DNA from: Prado023 sp963706875
GTDB lineage: Bacteria > Actinomycetota > Actinomycetes > S36-B12 > CAIYMF01
Assembly (NCBI GenBank): GCA_963706875.1
Contig: CAVPNW010000014.1
Location: 124,001 to 188,000 of the forward strand
Reading direction: 5' to 3'
DNA: 64,000 bases
The position numbers were made by a program, and so were the translations under genes. Of the stretch, positions 52,790 through 60,877 are shown in pieces (the stretch's first letter is position 1; every line of letters starts with the position of its first letter). Below the pieces are notes generated by a model, which ran no database searches, was not told the DNA's origin, and worked only from the letters and a program-made list of their open reading frames with translations.

Positions 52790-53251
52790 ATGACCACGCT
52801 GTCCTCGTCCACGCTGGAATCCGCCACCGACTGCTCGGCGGGCATCGACCCCCGCGGCCCGCGGTTCGCCGCGGTCATCACCACGGTCGTGCTCTCGGCC
52901 GCGCTGGTACTCGCCTCGCCGGTCCTGCTGGCCATCCAGGCCGTGGTGTTCGCGGTCGGCGCGCTCTCCAGCCGGCCCGAGTGGCGGCCCTACGGCATCC
53001 TGTTCCGGACCTTCGTCCGCCCACGCCTGGGTCCCCCGGAGTACCTGGAGGATCCGGCGTCCTCGCGGTTCGCCCAGGCCTGCGGGTTGGCGTTCAGCCT
53101 CGTGGGGCTGCTCGGGTTCGCCCTCGGGGCGCAGTGGCTGGCTCTCGGCGCGATCGGGTTGGCCCTTGGGGCGGCGTTCCTGAACGCGGCATTCGACTTC
53201 TGCATCGGCTGCGAGATCTACCTGCGCGCCCAGCGCCTGCGCCGGACCTGA
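52790..53251 (+). CDS. DUF4395 membrane protein
   Basis: 153 residues and four hydrophobic helices, ending FNAAFDFCIGCEIYLRAQRLRR: the FDFCIGC Cys pair is typical of DUF4395. It starts at ATG 52790 after GGAG. Related genes often sit next to thioredoxin, rhodanese or other sulfur genes. Here a Cys-rich leader peptide lies upstream and a DsrE-like gene follows on the other strand, supporting a sulfur-related role. The function is not known. Confidence 0.8.
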   Translation: MTTLSSSTLESATDCSAGIDPRGPRFAAVITTVVLSAALVLASPVLLAIQAVVFAVGALSSRPEWRPYGILFRTFVRPRLGPPEYLEDPASSRFAQACGLAFSLVGLLGFALGAQWLALGAIGLALGAAFLNAAFDFCIGCEIYLRAQRLRRT

Positions 53252-53268
53252 GCAGTGCTCCGGTGGCC

Positions 53269-53634
53269 TCAGCCGGCCCCGTAGACCAGGGCCTGGGCGC
53301 CCTCGGCCAGGACCTCATCGACGAACGTCGCCGCGCCCGCCAACCGGACGCCGGGCAGCAGGTCGGCCACCGTGAGGTCCCGCCGGGCCGCGCACTGGGT
53401 GCAGACGGTCACCGTCCCCTCGGCCAGGACCGCGTCGCGCAGCTCGGCCAGCGGGGCGGACCTGGGCAGGAAGAAGGCCTCCGCCCGACCCGGTCGGGCC
53501 AGGTCCGTGGCATCACCGGTGAGCCAGAGCGAGACGGTCGCGCCTGCCGCCAGGGCGGTGGCCGCAACCGTGAAGGCCTGTGAGCAGGGCTCCGGATCGG
53601 TCGTCGTGCACTTGACCACCAGGGTGCGCGTCAT
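53269..53634 (-). CDS. DsrE-like sulfur-relay family protein
   Basis: 121 residues with the DsrE/F fold: MTRTLVVKCTTTDPEPCSQAFTVAATALAAGATVSLWLTGDA, then a Cys pair in VTVCTQCAARRDL and a Gly-rich end. DsrE proteins carry persulfide sulfur on a Cys. Cys at TVCTQC could play that role. It is convergent with DUF4395 by 17 bp, making a small sulfur-themed cluster. I chose ATG 53634. Confidence 0.75.
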   Translation of the reverse strand: MTRTLVVKCTTTDPEPCSQAFTVAATALAAGATVSLWLTGDATDLARPGRAEAFFLPRSAPLAELRDAVLAEGTVTVCTQCAARRDLTVADLLPGVRLAGAATFVDEVLAEGAQALVYGAG

Positions 53635-53720
53635 GGGCCAAGACTGGCACCTGCGAGCCGGCGCGTCCAAGGCCCGGCCAGCCCTCGGCCGACGCTGCCA
53701 CGCCGGGCTAGACTTGCACC

Positions 53721-53828
53721 GTGGACGCCATCGAGATCTTCTTCGCCACCCTCCTGGTCCTCGTCAGCATCGTGATCGTCTGGTTCGCGGGCTACGTGGT
53801 CTACAAGCTCTACCGGGGCCAGTCCTGA
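53721..53828 (+). CDS. 35-residue single-pass membrane protein
   Basis: MDAIEIFFATLLVLVSIVIV continues WFAGYVVYKLYRGQS, one membrane helix with a short basic tail. It begins at GTG 53721, exactly 6 nt after TAGACT (53709-53714), and ends 2 nt before the nitrobindin-like gene. It is probably the first gene of that operon. No function is known. Confidence 0.65.
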   Translation: MDAIEIFFATLLVLVSIVIVWFAGYVVYKLYRGQS

Positions 53829-53830
53829 GC

Positions 53831-54367
53831 GTGGGCGGGCCGCTCCCCGTCGAGTTGGCCCACCTGTCGTGGCTGATCGGGCGTTGGGGCGGGATCGGCG
53901 AGGGCGGCTATCCCGACATCGATCCGTTCCGCTACGAGCAGGTCGTGGAGTTCGCCTGCGACGGCCGGCCTTTCCTGGAGTACCGCTCGGTGTCCTGGAT
54001 CGTGGATGAGAACAACGCGCGCGTGCGGCGATCGGCCACCGAGTCCGGGTACTGGCGACCCCGCCCGGACAACGGGGTGGAGCTCCTGCTGGCCCATCCG
54101 ACGGGATTCGTCGAGGTATGGGTCGGGCACGTGGAGGTGACCGGCATCCACGACGCGCGCGTGATCGGCGCCCGGATCGAGCTGACCACCGATGCGGTGG
54201 TCCGGACGGAGTCGGCCAAGGAGGTCGCCTCGGGGCACCGTCTCTACGGCCTGGTCGAGGGCAGGCTGCTGAGCACCTACGACATGGCCGCGATGGGCCA
54301 CCCGCTGAGCAACCACCTCGCGATCGCCCTCGAGCCGATCGCCGATTCGACGGCACCGTCGGCATGA
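53831..54367 (+). CDS. Nitrobindin-like heme-binding beta-barrel (FABP-like, DUF1794)
   Basis: 178 residues. LSWLIGRWGGIGEGGYPDIDPFRYEQ is the GxWxGxGxG-type start of this family, and the C-terminal MAAMGHPLSNHLAIAL carries the His that would coordinate heme. Family members bind ferric heme and scavenge nitric oxide or peroxynitrite. It overlaps the fur start (ATGA) and lies in a chain with fur, ygfZ and dtd. Confidence 0.87.
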   Translation: MGGPLPVELAHLSWLIGRWGGIGEGGYPDIDPFRYEQVVEFACDGRPFLEYRSVSWIVDENNARVRRSATESGYWRPRPDNGVELLLAHPTGFVEVWVGHVEVTGIHDARVIGARIELTTDAVVRTESAKEVASGHRLYGLVEGRLLSTYDMAAMGHPLSNHLAIALEPIADSTAPSA

Positions 54368-54843
54368 CCGGGGCGCGCCCGGACTGGGATGCCCGGTTGC
54401 GCTCCGTCGGCCTGCGCAGCACCGCACAGCGCCGCGCGGTCCTGCAGGCCCTGTTCGAGGCCCGGCACGCCACAGTCGACGAGCTGGCGGCCGAGGTGCA
54501 GCGCACGATGCCCGACGTCAGCCTGTCGACGATCTACCGGACGCTCGAGGCCCTCGATGAGGCCGGTCTGGTGACGCATGCACACCTGCACCACGGCTCG
54601 CCCACGTACCACTCCGTCGATGAGGAGCCGCACGTGCACCTCGTGTGCACCCAGTGCGGGTTCATCGGCCAGCAGCCCATCGCGGTGGCGGCGTCCCTGG
54701 CGGCAGAGCTGCGGGCCTCGACGGGGTTCGTCGTCGATGTGTCCCACCTGGCGGTCCACGGACTCTGCGCGACCTGCCTGGAGACCGACGGGGCCAGGCG
54801 CGCGGGAAGCACTGACGCTCCGGTGGCGTTGTCCCAGACGTGA
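54364..54843 (+). CDS. fur: Fur family transcriptional regulator
   Basis: 159 residues. The winged helix is at about 8-85 (RSTAQRRAVLQALFEARHATVDELAAEV, DVSLSTIYRTLEALDEAGLV). The metal sites are HVHLVCTQCG and the C-terminal CATC, giving two CxxC zinc motifs. It could be an iron, zinc or peroxide sensor; sequence alone does not decide. It is coupled by ATGA to the upstream nitrobindin-like gene and by GTGA to ygfZ. Confidence 0.9.
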   Translation: MTGARPDWDARLRSVGLRSTAQRRAVLQALFEARHATVDELAAEVQRTMPDVSLSTIYRTLEALDEAGLVTHAHLHHGSPTYHSVDEEPHVHLVCTQCGFIGQQPIAVAASLAAELRASTGFVVDVSHLAVHGLCATCLETDGARRAGSTDAPVALSQT

Positions 54844-55874
54844 GCACCCTGCGCGCGATCCCCGCCCCACCCGGAACCGTCGATGAGGCCGTTGCCTGGC
54901 ACTACGGTGATCCGCTGGCGGAGCAGCGGGACCTGGCCGACGGCGTCGGGATCGTCGACCTCGGCAATCGCGACGTCCTCGAGGTGTCCGGGGCCGATCG
55001 CCTCACCTGGCTGCACAGCCTGACGACGGCGCACCTGCTCGGGCTGGAGCCGGGGCAGTCGCGGTTGGTCCTGATCCTCACCCCGCACGGCCATGTCGAG
55101 CACGAGCTGCACCTGGTCGAGACCGGCGAGACGGTCCTGATCAGCGTCGAGCCGGGCACGGGTGCGGCCCTGGGTGCCTACCTGGACTCCATGCGCTTCA
55201 TGCTGCGGGTCGAGGTCGCGGCGCGCCCGGACCTCGCCGTGGTCTGGGAGCCGACTGCGTCCCCCGACCCGACCGGCATCCCCACCTGGGTGGTCCCCGG
55301 TGACTACTGGATCGGCGGGGAGCCCACGGACTCGGGCAGCGATCGCGGGGGAGACGCGACGAGGTACGCCCCGATCCGGCCCGCCGGGTTCCCGGGCCGC
55401 GAGGTCCTGCTGCCGCGCGAGGACGCGGCCGCCCGGCTCTCGGCGGGCCGCCCCGCCGGCACGTGGGCGCGCGAGGCGCTGCGTGTTGCCGCGGCCGTGC
55501 CCCGGATGGGGTTCGAGACCGACCATCGCACGCTTCCCCATGAGGTCGGCTGGATCGGCGCCGGAGTGCACCTGGCCAAGGGCTGCTACCGCGGCCAGGA
55601 GGCCGTCGCCCGGGTGCACAACCTGGGCCGGCCTCCCCGCAGGCTGGCGCTGGCCCACATCGACGGATCCGAGGGCGTGCTGCCGGCACACGGTGACGAG
55701 GTGCTCGTCGGCGACAGGGTCGTCGGGTGGGTCGGCACCGCCGCGCAGCACCACGAGCTCGGCCCGGTCGCGACCGTGATGCTCAAGCGCTCGGCCGACC
55801 CCGATGCGGACCTGCTGATCCGGGCAGCAGACGGAGACGTGGTGGCTTCCCAGGAGGTCGTCGTCGTCCCCTGA
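54840..55874 (+). CDS. ygfZ: YgfZ/GcvT-like folate-binding protein
   Basis: 344 residues of the aminomethyltransferase-like fold. The motif KGCYRGQE (about 247-254) is the YgfZ signature with its conserved Cys. SGADRLTWLHSL and the GcvT-like C-terminal barrel (PAHGDEVLVGDRVVGWVG) fit. YgfZ supports iron-sulfur enzymes such as MiaB with folate. The GTG at 54840 overlaps the fur stop. Confidence 0.9.
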   Translation: MSTLRAIPAPPGTVDEAVAWHYGDPLAEQRDLADGVGIVDLGNRDVLEVSGADRLTWLHSLTTAHLLGLEPGQSRLVLILTPHGHVEHELHLVETGETVLISVEPGTGAALGAYLDSMRFMLRVEVAARPDLAVVWEPTASPDPTGIPTWVVPGDYWIGGEPTDSGSDRGGDATRYAPIRPAGFPGREVLLPREDAAARLSAGRPAGTWAREALRVAAAVPRMGFETDHRTLPHEVGWIGAGVHLAKGCYRGQEAVARVHNLGRPPRRLALAHIDGSEGVLPAHGDEVLVGDRVVGWVGTAAQHHELGPVATVMLKRSADPDADLLIRAADGDVVASQEVVVVP

Positions 55875-55917
55875 GTGCCGTGTCGGCGCTGCCAGGGTTC
55901 CTGCGAGGATGGCGCCC

Positions 55918-55944
55918 ATGCGTGAATCGGGAGCCCAGCTGTGA
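55918..55944 (+). CDS. Eight-residue upstream ORF coupled to dtd
   Basis: ATG 55918 encodes MRESGAQL and ends at TGA 55942-55944, which overlaps the dtd start GTG 55941 in a GTGA. GAGGAT lies 7 nt before this ATG, fitting the leaderless pattern. It may act to reload ribosomes onto dtd. The evidence is positional only. Confidence 0.35.
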   Translation: MRESGAQL

Positions 55945-56423
55945 GGGCCGTGGTCCAGCGCGTCGATGGCGCCCGGGTGGTCGTCGAGGGCGACGTGGTC
56001 GGCAGCATCGAGGGCCCCGGGCTGTGTGTCCTGGTCGGTGCCACTCATGACGACACCCCTGCGATCGCCCAGAAGCTCGCGGACAAGGTCTACGACATGC
56101 GCATCTTCGATGCTGACGCGCTCAGGCAGCGCCTGCCGGACCTGGGGCCGCCTCCCGAGCAGGGCAGTCGGGAGCTGTCGGCCTCGGACGCTGGGCTTCC
56201 CGTCCTCGTGGTCAGCCAGTTCACCCTGTACGCCCAGACCCGCAAGGGCCGGCGCCCCACCTGGGAGCAGGCCGCGCCCCGGCCGGTCGCCGAGCCCCTG
56301 GTGTCGACGTTCGCCGACCGCCTGCGTGAACGGGGTGCCACGGTGGCTGAGGGCAGGTTCGGCGCGATGATGCGCGTCGAGCTCACCAACGACGGTCCGG
56401 TGACGGTGATCGTCGAGATGTGA
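55941..56423 (+). CDS. dtd: D-aminoacyl-tRNA deacylase
   Basis: 160 residues. MRAVVQRVDGARVVVEGDVVG, the catalytic motif SQFTLYAQTRKGRRP and NDGPVTVIVEM (Gly-cis-Pro region) identify Dtd, which removes D-amino acids and glycine mischarged on tRNA. It starts at GTG 55941 after GGGAG. Confidence 0.93.
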   Translation: MRAVVQRVDGARVVVEGDVVGSIEGPGLCVLVGATHDDTPAIAQKLADKVYDMRIFDADALRQRLPDLGPPPEQGSRELSASDAGLPVLVVSQFTLYAQTRKGRRPTWEQAAPRPVAEPLVSTFADRLRERGATVAEGRFGAMMRVELTNDGPVTVIVEM

Positions 56424-56503
56424 GCCCGCGCGGGTCGCAGGGTCTCGCGGTCCTCGCCCGGCCCGGGGCGCCACCGGGCCCGGGCGTCACCCAGGCCCGC
56501 GGG

Positions 56504-57805
56504 TCACCGGCTCCAGGGACGGCGCTTGCGCCGGTGCTCGGTCAGGGGCACCACCAGTCGTGTGACCACCGGTTCGGCCTTGTCCGGGTCGTCGTTGAGG
56601 CTGGACAGCTCGCGCATGAAGGCCGTGGTGTCCGACTGGCTGTCGGCCGCGGTTGCCCCCGCCGGGTCCACGACTGACAACGCCGGGGGCGGGGAGTCGT
56701 CGACGAGGCTGAGCGCGGGCGCAGGCCCGCTGGGGACCAGGGCAAGGGCTGGCTCGGCCGGCTGCTCGACGAGGGCCAGGGCAGGGACGGGCGGCTCGGG
56801 CTGGGGCTCCGTCGGGCCGACTTCCTGTTGGGGAGGCTCGCCGACGTCCTGGTGGGCAGGCTCGCTGGCCGAAGGGGCCGCCACGGGCGGGGCCGGGTCG
56901 TCGCGCAGCAGCGCTCCGAACTCGGCCAGCAGCTCGCTCGGGCGTTCCGGCGGGGCGTCGGGGACGGTCGAGGCCACCGGGTCGGGCTCCCCCGCGTCGG
57001 TGCCGTCGAAGCGCCACTGCGGATCCACGGGCTCGGTCGGCGCATGCAGCGCCACGACCGGGGCGAGGGCCGACTCGTCCTCGGGCGGTGGCGTGGGGAT
57101 CGCGAGCAGGCCGGTCATGGCCAGGTCGGCCACCACCTGTGCGGCCTCCACGACGGTGAACCCGCATACCCGGGCCAGCTCGGTGAGGTCCCGCCGGCCG
57201 TCCACGCGGCAGAGCAGGGCCCAGTCGTAGGGGCCGAGCGGGGTCTGGGCGGGTCCCGTGCCCGGGGGCCCGAGCACGGGCGTCACATGCGCACCCCCGA
57301 CCCGGTTGAGGACGTCGGCGCGACGATCCCGGTTCTCCCGGGCCACGGCCAGCAGCTGCTCGATGTCAGTGGGCTCGATGATGTCCTGGCGGACGTGGCG
57401 TCCCTCGTGGAACTCGGCGCTGATCACCTCGAGGTCCAGCAGGTCGGCGACCTGGTCGCGGACCTGGTCGCGGACGAACGCATCGATGACCTGCCCATCC
57501 ACGAACCCCATGCCCACCAGGACCTGGCCGATGAGATGGCCCGGGAAGCGGTCGCGCTGCTCGGCCGCTGCCGCGCTGAGTTGCTCGGGGGATACCAGGC
57601 CGCCGGACAGCAGCCGGATCCCGAGGGCCGGCCGGTAGCCGGGGACCTGCATCGCATAGATGCGACCCACCCGGACCCAGACGTGCGACATCTCGCCTGC
57701 GGGGTGGTTGATCTCAAGCACCCCAGAGGCGCCGCTCTGGCCGAGGTCTCGAAGGATGGTCTCGGCCGTCGGCAGCCGGTCAGGCGACGACGACTCGATG
57801 GACAT
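56504..57805 (-). CDS. DUF4388-type protein with Pro/Ala-rich tail
   Basis: 433 residues. The first 180 resemble DUF4388/PATAN-like effector domains: MSIESSSPDRLPTAETILRDLGQSGASGVLEINHPAGEMSHVWVRVGRIYAMQVPGYRP style beta-rich text, then a helical PATZ-like part. A winged-helix-like segment (YDWALLCRVDGRRDLTELARVCGFTVVEAAQVVADLAMTGLL) follows. The last 200 residues are Pro/Ala/Glu-rich and unstructured, ending RRKRRPWSR. Related proteins act in signalling or gliding. The ATG at 57805 follows AAAGGACC. Confidence 0.75.
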   Translation of the reverse strand: MSIESSSPDRLPTAETILRDLGQSGASGVLEINHPAGEMSHVWVRVGRIYAMQVPGYRPALGIRLLSGGLVSPEQLSAAAAEQRDRFPGHLIGQVLVGMGFVDGQVIDAFVRDQVRDQVADLLDLEVISAEFHEGRHVRQDIIEPTDIEQLLAVARENRDRRADVLNRVGGAHVTPVLGPPGTGPAQTPLGPYDWALLCRVDGRRDLTELARVCGFTVVEAAQVVADLAMTGLLAIPTPPPEDESALAPVVALHAPTEPVDPQWRFDGTDAGEPDPVASTVPDAPPERPSELLAEFGALLRDDPAPPVAAPSASEPAHQDVGEPPQQEVGPTEPQPEPPVPALALVEQPAEPALALVPSGPAPALSLVDDSPPPALSVVDPAGATAADSQSDTTAFMRELSSLNDDPDKAEPVVTRLVVPLTEHRRKRRPWSR

Positions 57806-57899
57806 GGAGGTCCTTTCATCGCGCAGGAACCGTGTCAGGGGTTTCGTCGGCATCTGCGCGGGTGGGTCTTGAGCGGATCGAGGTGCCAAGATTGCGCCC

Positions 57900-58730
57900 A
57901 TGCCCCCTGCCACGCTGATCACCGTCGCGCCCACCGGGGCGGAGAGCCAGAAGGACGCCAACCCCGCGCTCCCGGTGACCCTCGACGAGCTCGTGGTCGC
58001 CGCGCGATCCTGCCAGGACGCCGGCGCAGCGATGGTGCACATCCACATCCGTGACGACCAGGGCCGACCGACCCTGGACCTCACGCGCCTGCGCGACACG
58101 GTCGCCGCGGTTCGGCAGTCGACCGACCTCATCGTCCAGCTGTCGACGGGGGGTGCGGTGACCGACCCGTTCGAGACCCGGCTGGCCGTCCTCGATGCCG
58201 CCCCCGACTCCTGCTCGCTGACCACCGGCACCGTCAACTTCGGCGACGATGTCTTCGCCAACCCCTGGCCGTTCGTCGCCGAGCTGTACCAGCGCACCCA
58301 GGCCCTGGGGATCCTGCCGGAGTTCGAGCTGTTCGAGCTCGGGCACGTCACCGCCATGAACCGCCTGCTCGACACCTACGGGGCACCGGCCGGCGGGCAC
58401 GTGCACGCCGACTTCGTGATGGGCGTGCCCGGGGGGATGCCGGGTACGGCCGACGCCCTCGTCGCCGGCGTGGCGATGCTGCCGGCCGGTGCGACCTGGT
58501 CGGCCACCGGGATCGGGAGGTCCAGCCTGCCCGTCATGCTCGCCGCCCTCTCGCTAGGCGGGAACCTGCGGGTCGGCATGGAGGACACGCTCACCTACGG
58601 TCCCAAGCGCCCGGCTCGGGACAACGCCGAGCTGGTCGAACGGGCCGCTCGGCTGGCCGCAGAGGCGTTCCGCCCCGCGGCCACACCCGACGAGGCGCGC
58701 CTCATTCTCGGCCTCACGGCACAGGGCTAG
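57900..58730 (+). CDS. BKACE (3-keto-5-aminohexanoate cleavage-like) enzyme
   Basis: 276 residues. ITVAPTGAESQKDANPALP, GAAMVHIHIRDDQGRPTLD (metal HxH), VQLSTGGAV, and RVGMEDTLTYGP are the signatures of this TIM-barrel zinc family. Members condense a beta-keto acid with acetyl-CoA to give acetoacetate and an acyl-CoA. Substrates vary widely. Its stop TAG abuts the asparaginase start, so the two form an operon. Confidence 0.88.
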   Translation: MPPATLITVAPTGAESQKDANPALPVTLDELVVAARSCQDAGAAMVHIHIRDDQGRPTLDLTRLRDTVAAVRQSTDLIVQLSTGGAVTDPFETRLAVLDAAPDSCSLTTGTVNFGDDVFANPWPFVAELYQRTQALGILPEFELFELGHVTAMNRLLDTYGAPAGGHVHADFVMGVPGGMPGTADALVAGVAMLPAGATWSATGIGRSSLPVMLAALSLGGNLRVGMEDTLTYGPKRPARDNAELVERAARLAAEAFRPAATPDEARLILGLTAQG

Positions 58731-59687
58731 GTGGTGACCCCCATGGATGGCCAGGTGCAGCTTGCCCGGGTGACGCGCAACGGCTGGGTCGAATCGGTGC
58801 ACGCCGGGCACGCGGTGCTCGTCGACCCCGACGGGGCGATCGTGCAGGCGTGGGGCCGTCCCGCGGACCCGGTCCTGCCGCGCTCATCGAACAAGCCGCT
58901 GCAGGCCACGGGGATGGTCGGGGCGGGGCTGGACCTCGTGGGGGAGCAGCTGGCGATCACCGCGGCCTCCCACAGTGGTGAGTCGTTCCACCTCGACACG
59001 GTGCGCGCCATCCTGGCCGGCGGGGGCCTGACGGAGGCGGACCTCGCCAACACCCCCGCCCTGCCCTACGCCCCGGCGGCGCAGATCGCCTGGATCCGCG
59101 CAGGCGGCGGTCCCACGTCGCTGACCCAGAACTGCTCGGGCAAGCACGCAGCGATGCTGCGCACCGCGCTCGCGCTGGATGCCCCCGTGGGCGAGTACCT
59201 GGACCCGAAGCATCCGGTCCAGCGTGCGGCGGCCGCCGGGATCGAGCGGCTCTCGGGGGAGCGGATCGTGGCCACCGGGGTCGACGGCTGCGGCGCCCCG
59301 GTGGCGGCGATCAGCCTGGTCGGCCTGGCCCGGGCGTTCTCGCGCATGGTCCTCGCCGGCCCGGAGACAGCCGAGGGCCGGGTCGCGCGCGCGATGGCGG
59401 CCCACCCGGCGCATGTGGGGGGAACTGACAGGGACGTCACGCTGTTCATGGCCGCCCTGCCCGGGGCCATCGCCAAGGACGGGGCCGAGTCGGTCCACGC
59501 GTTCGCCCTGCCCGACGGGCACGCCGGTGCGTTGAAGGTCGCCGACGGCTCGGAGCGGGCACGTGCTGCCGTGGCGGTCGCGCTGCTGCGCCACCTCGGC
59601 GTCGATCCCGCGGTCCTGGCGGTGTCCGGGCCAGCGCCCGTCCTCGGTGGCGGTCTGCCGGTCGGTTCCGTGGAGGCCGTGTTCTGA
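58731..59687 (+). CDS. Asparaginase of the Rhizobium etli type II (PF06089) family
   Basis: 318 residues. RSSNKPLQ (Ser52, Ser53, Lys55), ASHSGESFH, QNCSGKHAAML and VDGCGAP are the conserved motifs; the serine-lysine pair and a zinc-bound Cys form the active site in this unusual family. It hydrolyses asparagine to aspartate and ammonia. GTG 58731, GTG 58734 or ATG 58743 may start it. It lies directly after the BKACE gene. Confidence 0.9.
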   Translation: MVTPMDGQVQLARVTRNGWVESVHAGHAVLVDPDGAIVQAWGRPADPVLPRSSNKPLQATGMVGAGLDLVGEQLAITAASHSGESFHLDTVRAILAGGGLTEADLANTPALPYAPAAQIAWIRAGGGPTSLTQNCSGKHAAMLRTALALDAPVGEYLDPKHPVQRAAAAGIERLSGERIVATGVDGCGAPVAAISLVGLARAFSRMVLAGPETAEGRVARAMAAHPAHVGGTDRDVTLFMAALPGAIAKDGAESVHAFALPDGHAGALKVADGSERARAAVAVALLRHLGVDPAVLAVSGPAPVLGGGLPVGSVEAVF

Positions 59688-59697
59688 AGGGCTGCCG

Positions 59698-59761
59698 GCC
59701 CGGAACGCCAGGAGCCCGGAACGCCAGGAGCCCGGAACGCCAGGAGCCCGGAACGCCAGGA
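59698..59761. repeat. Four perfect 16-bp tandem repeats
   Basis: GCCCGGAACGCCAGGA is repeated four times without change from 59698 to 59761, just after the asparaginase stop and leading into the terminator. Perfect repeats suggest recent slippage. The copy number may vary between strains. Confidence 0.9.
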
Positions 59762-59790
59762 AGGGGCCCGACCGTCGGGTCGGACCCCTT
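59761..59790. terminator. Bidirectional terminator
   Basis: AAGGGGCCCGACC (59761-59773) pairs with GGTCGGACCCCTT (59778-59790) with one mismatch around a short loop. It lies between asparaginase and the HBHA-like gene on the other strand and ends in TT on both strands. Confidence 0.75.
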
Positions 59791-59826
59791 CAGGGCATCT
59801 GCTGGTCCCGCGTCAGCGGGGCCGGG

Positions 59827-60477
59827 TCACTTGATGGTCGCCAGCACCTTGCGGTACAGGGCGGTTGCCTGGTCCTGGGCGTCGGCGGCCAGGTCGGTCG
59901 CGTCGGCACGCAGGCTGGCAACGGTCGGCAGCTCGACCTTGGGCAGCTCGACCTTCGAGGCGCGGTCGCGCACATCGGCAACGGTCGGCAGCTCGACCTT
60001 GGGCAGCTCCACCTTGGACACGCGCTCGCGCATCTCGGAGACCGAGACGTGCGGACGCTCGACCTTGGGCAGCTCCACCTTGGCGGCGCGGTCGCGCAGG
60101 TCGGCGACGGTCGGGACCTCGAGCTTGGTCACCAGGGCGCGGATGTCCTCGACACTGGGGACCTCGAACTTGCCGACCAGCTCGCGCAGCTCGTCCACGG
60201 TCGGGATGTGGCGACCCTCGGGCTTCGGCGCGATCTTCCCAGCGGCAGCCTTGCGGGCAGCCGTGGTCTTGGTCGCGGCGGTCTTCTTGGCCGTGGTGGT
60301 CCTCTTCGCGGCCGTCTTCTTGGCGGTCGTGGTCTTCTTGGCAGCCGTCTTCTTCGCGGTGGTCGCGGTCTTCTTGGCGGCGGTGGCGGTCTGCTCAACC
60401 TTGGCGTTCGTCGCGTCGGTCACGGTCTCCAGGGTCTCCTGGACGGCCTCGGTGATGGGGGTGGTGTTCTCAGTCAT
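59827..60477 (-). CDS. HBHA-like Lys/Ala-rich repeat protein
   Basis: 216 residues. An N-terminal acidic start (MTENTTPITEAVQETLETV) is followed at about 30-85 by KKTA/KKTT repeats like the heparin- and DNA-binding tail of mycobacterial HBHA. Residues about 90-190 consist of 20-residue repeats of the type LPTVADVRDRASKVELPKVE. In HBHA the Lys/Ala repeats are at the C-terminus, so the order is reversed here. The locus (XRE regulator, this gene, DUF2516 gene) matches the mycobacterial hbhA region. It could be a surface adhesin or a nucleoid-associated protein. It overlaps the XRE gene by 4 nt. Confidence 0.75.
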   Translation of the reverse strand: MTENTTPITEAVQETLETVTDATNAKVEQTATAAKKTATTAKKTAAKKTTTAKKTAAKRTTTAKKTAATKTTAARKAAAGKIAPKPEGRHIPTVDELRELVGKFEVPSVEDIRALVTKLEVPTVADLRDRAAKVELPKVERPHVSVSEMRERVSKVELPKVELPTVADVRDRASKVELPKVELPTVASLRADATDLAADAQDQATALYRKVLATIK

Positions 60478-60860
60478 GAGAGTTCCTCTTCTGTGGTGTC
60501 GTCGGCCAGCTGCTGCTGCGCCGAGTTCTCGGTCTGGAAGGCCGCGTAGATCTCCAGCAGGGCCCTGCGCTGCCGTTCGGTGAGGGTGGCGTCCTCGGAG
60601 ATCGCCCCGATGACCGTGAGGTCACCCAGGCGTTCCTCGAGCAGTCCTGCTCGCACGTACAGCGTCTCGGCTGAGATCCGCAGTCCGGAGGCGATCCGGG
60701 CCAGGATCTCAGCGCTGGGCTTGCGCAGTCCCCGCTCCACCTGGCTCAGGTAGGGATTGGAGACATCCGCGGCCTTGGCCAACTGACGCAACGAGATCTG
60801 GGCAGCACCCCGCTGTTCGCGGATGTACTCGCCGAGCTTCGTTGTGTCGATCTTGGCCAC
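60474..60860 (-). CDS. XRE family regulator (hbhA-locus type)
   Basis: 128 residues. The N-terminal HTH is LGEYIREQRGAAQISLRQLAKAADVSNPYLSQVERGLRKPSAEILARIA. The C-terminal part is helical and Gln/Glu-rich. It is like the regulator next to mycobacterial hbhA (Rv0474 position). A palindrome of GCAAGC half-sites lies 17-52 bp upstream, a likely autoregulatory operator. Its stop overlaps the HBHA-like start (ATGA). Confidence 0.88.
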   Translation of the reverse strand: MAKIDTTKLGEYIREQRGAAQISLRQLAKAADVSNPYLSQVERGLRKPSAEILARIASGLRISAETLYVRAGLLEERLGDLTVIGAISEDATLTERQRRALLEIYAAFQTENSAQQQLADDTTEEELS

Positions 60861-60877
60861 ACATCAAGTATCCCGGG

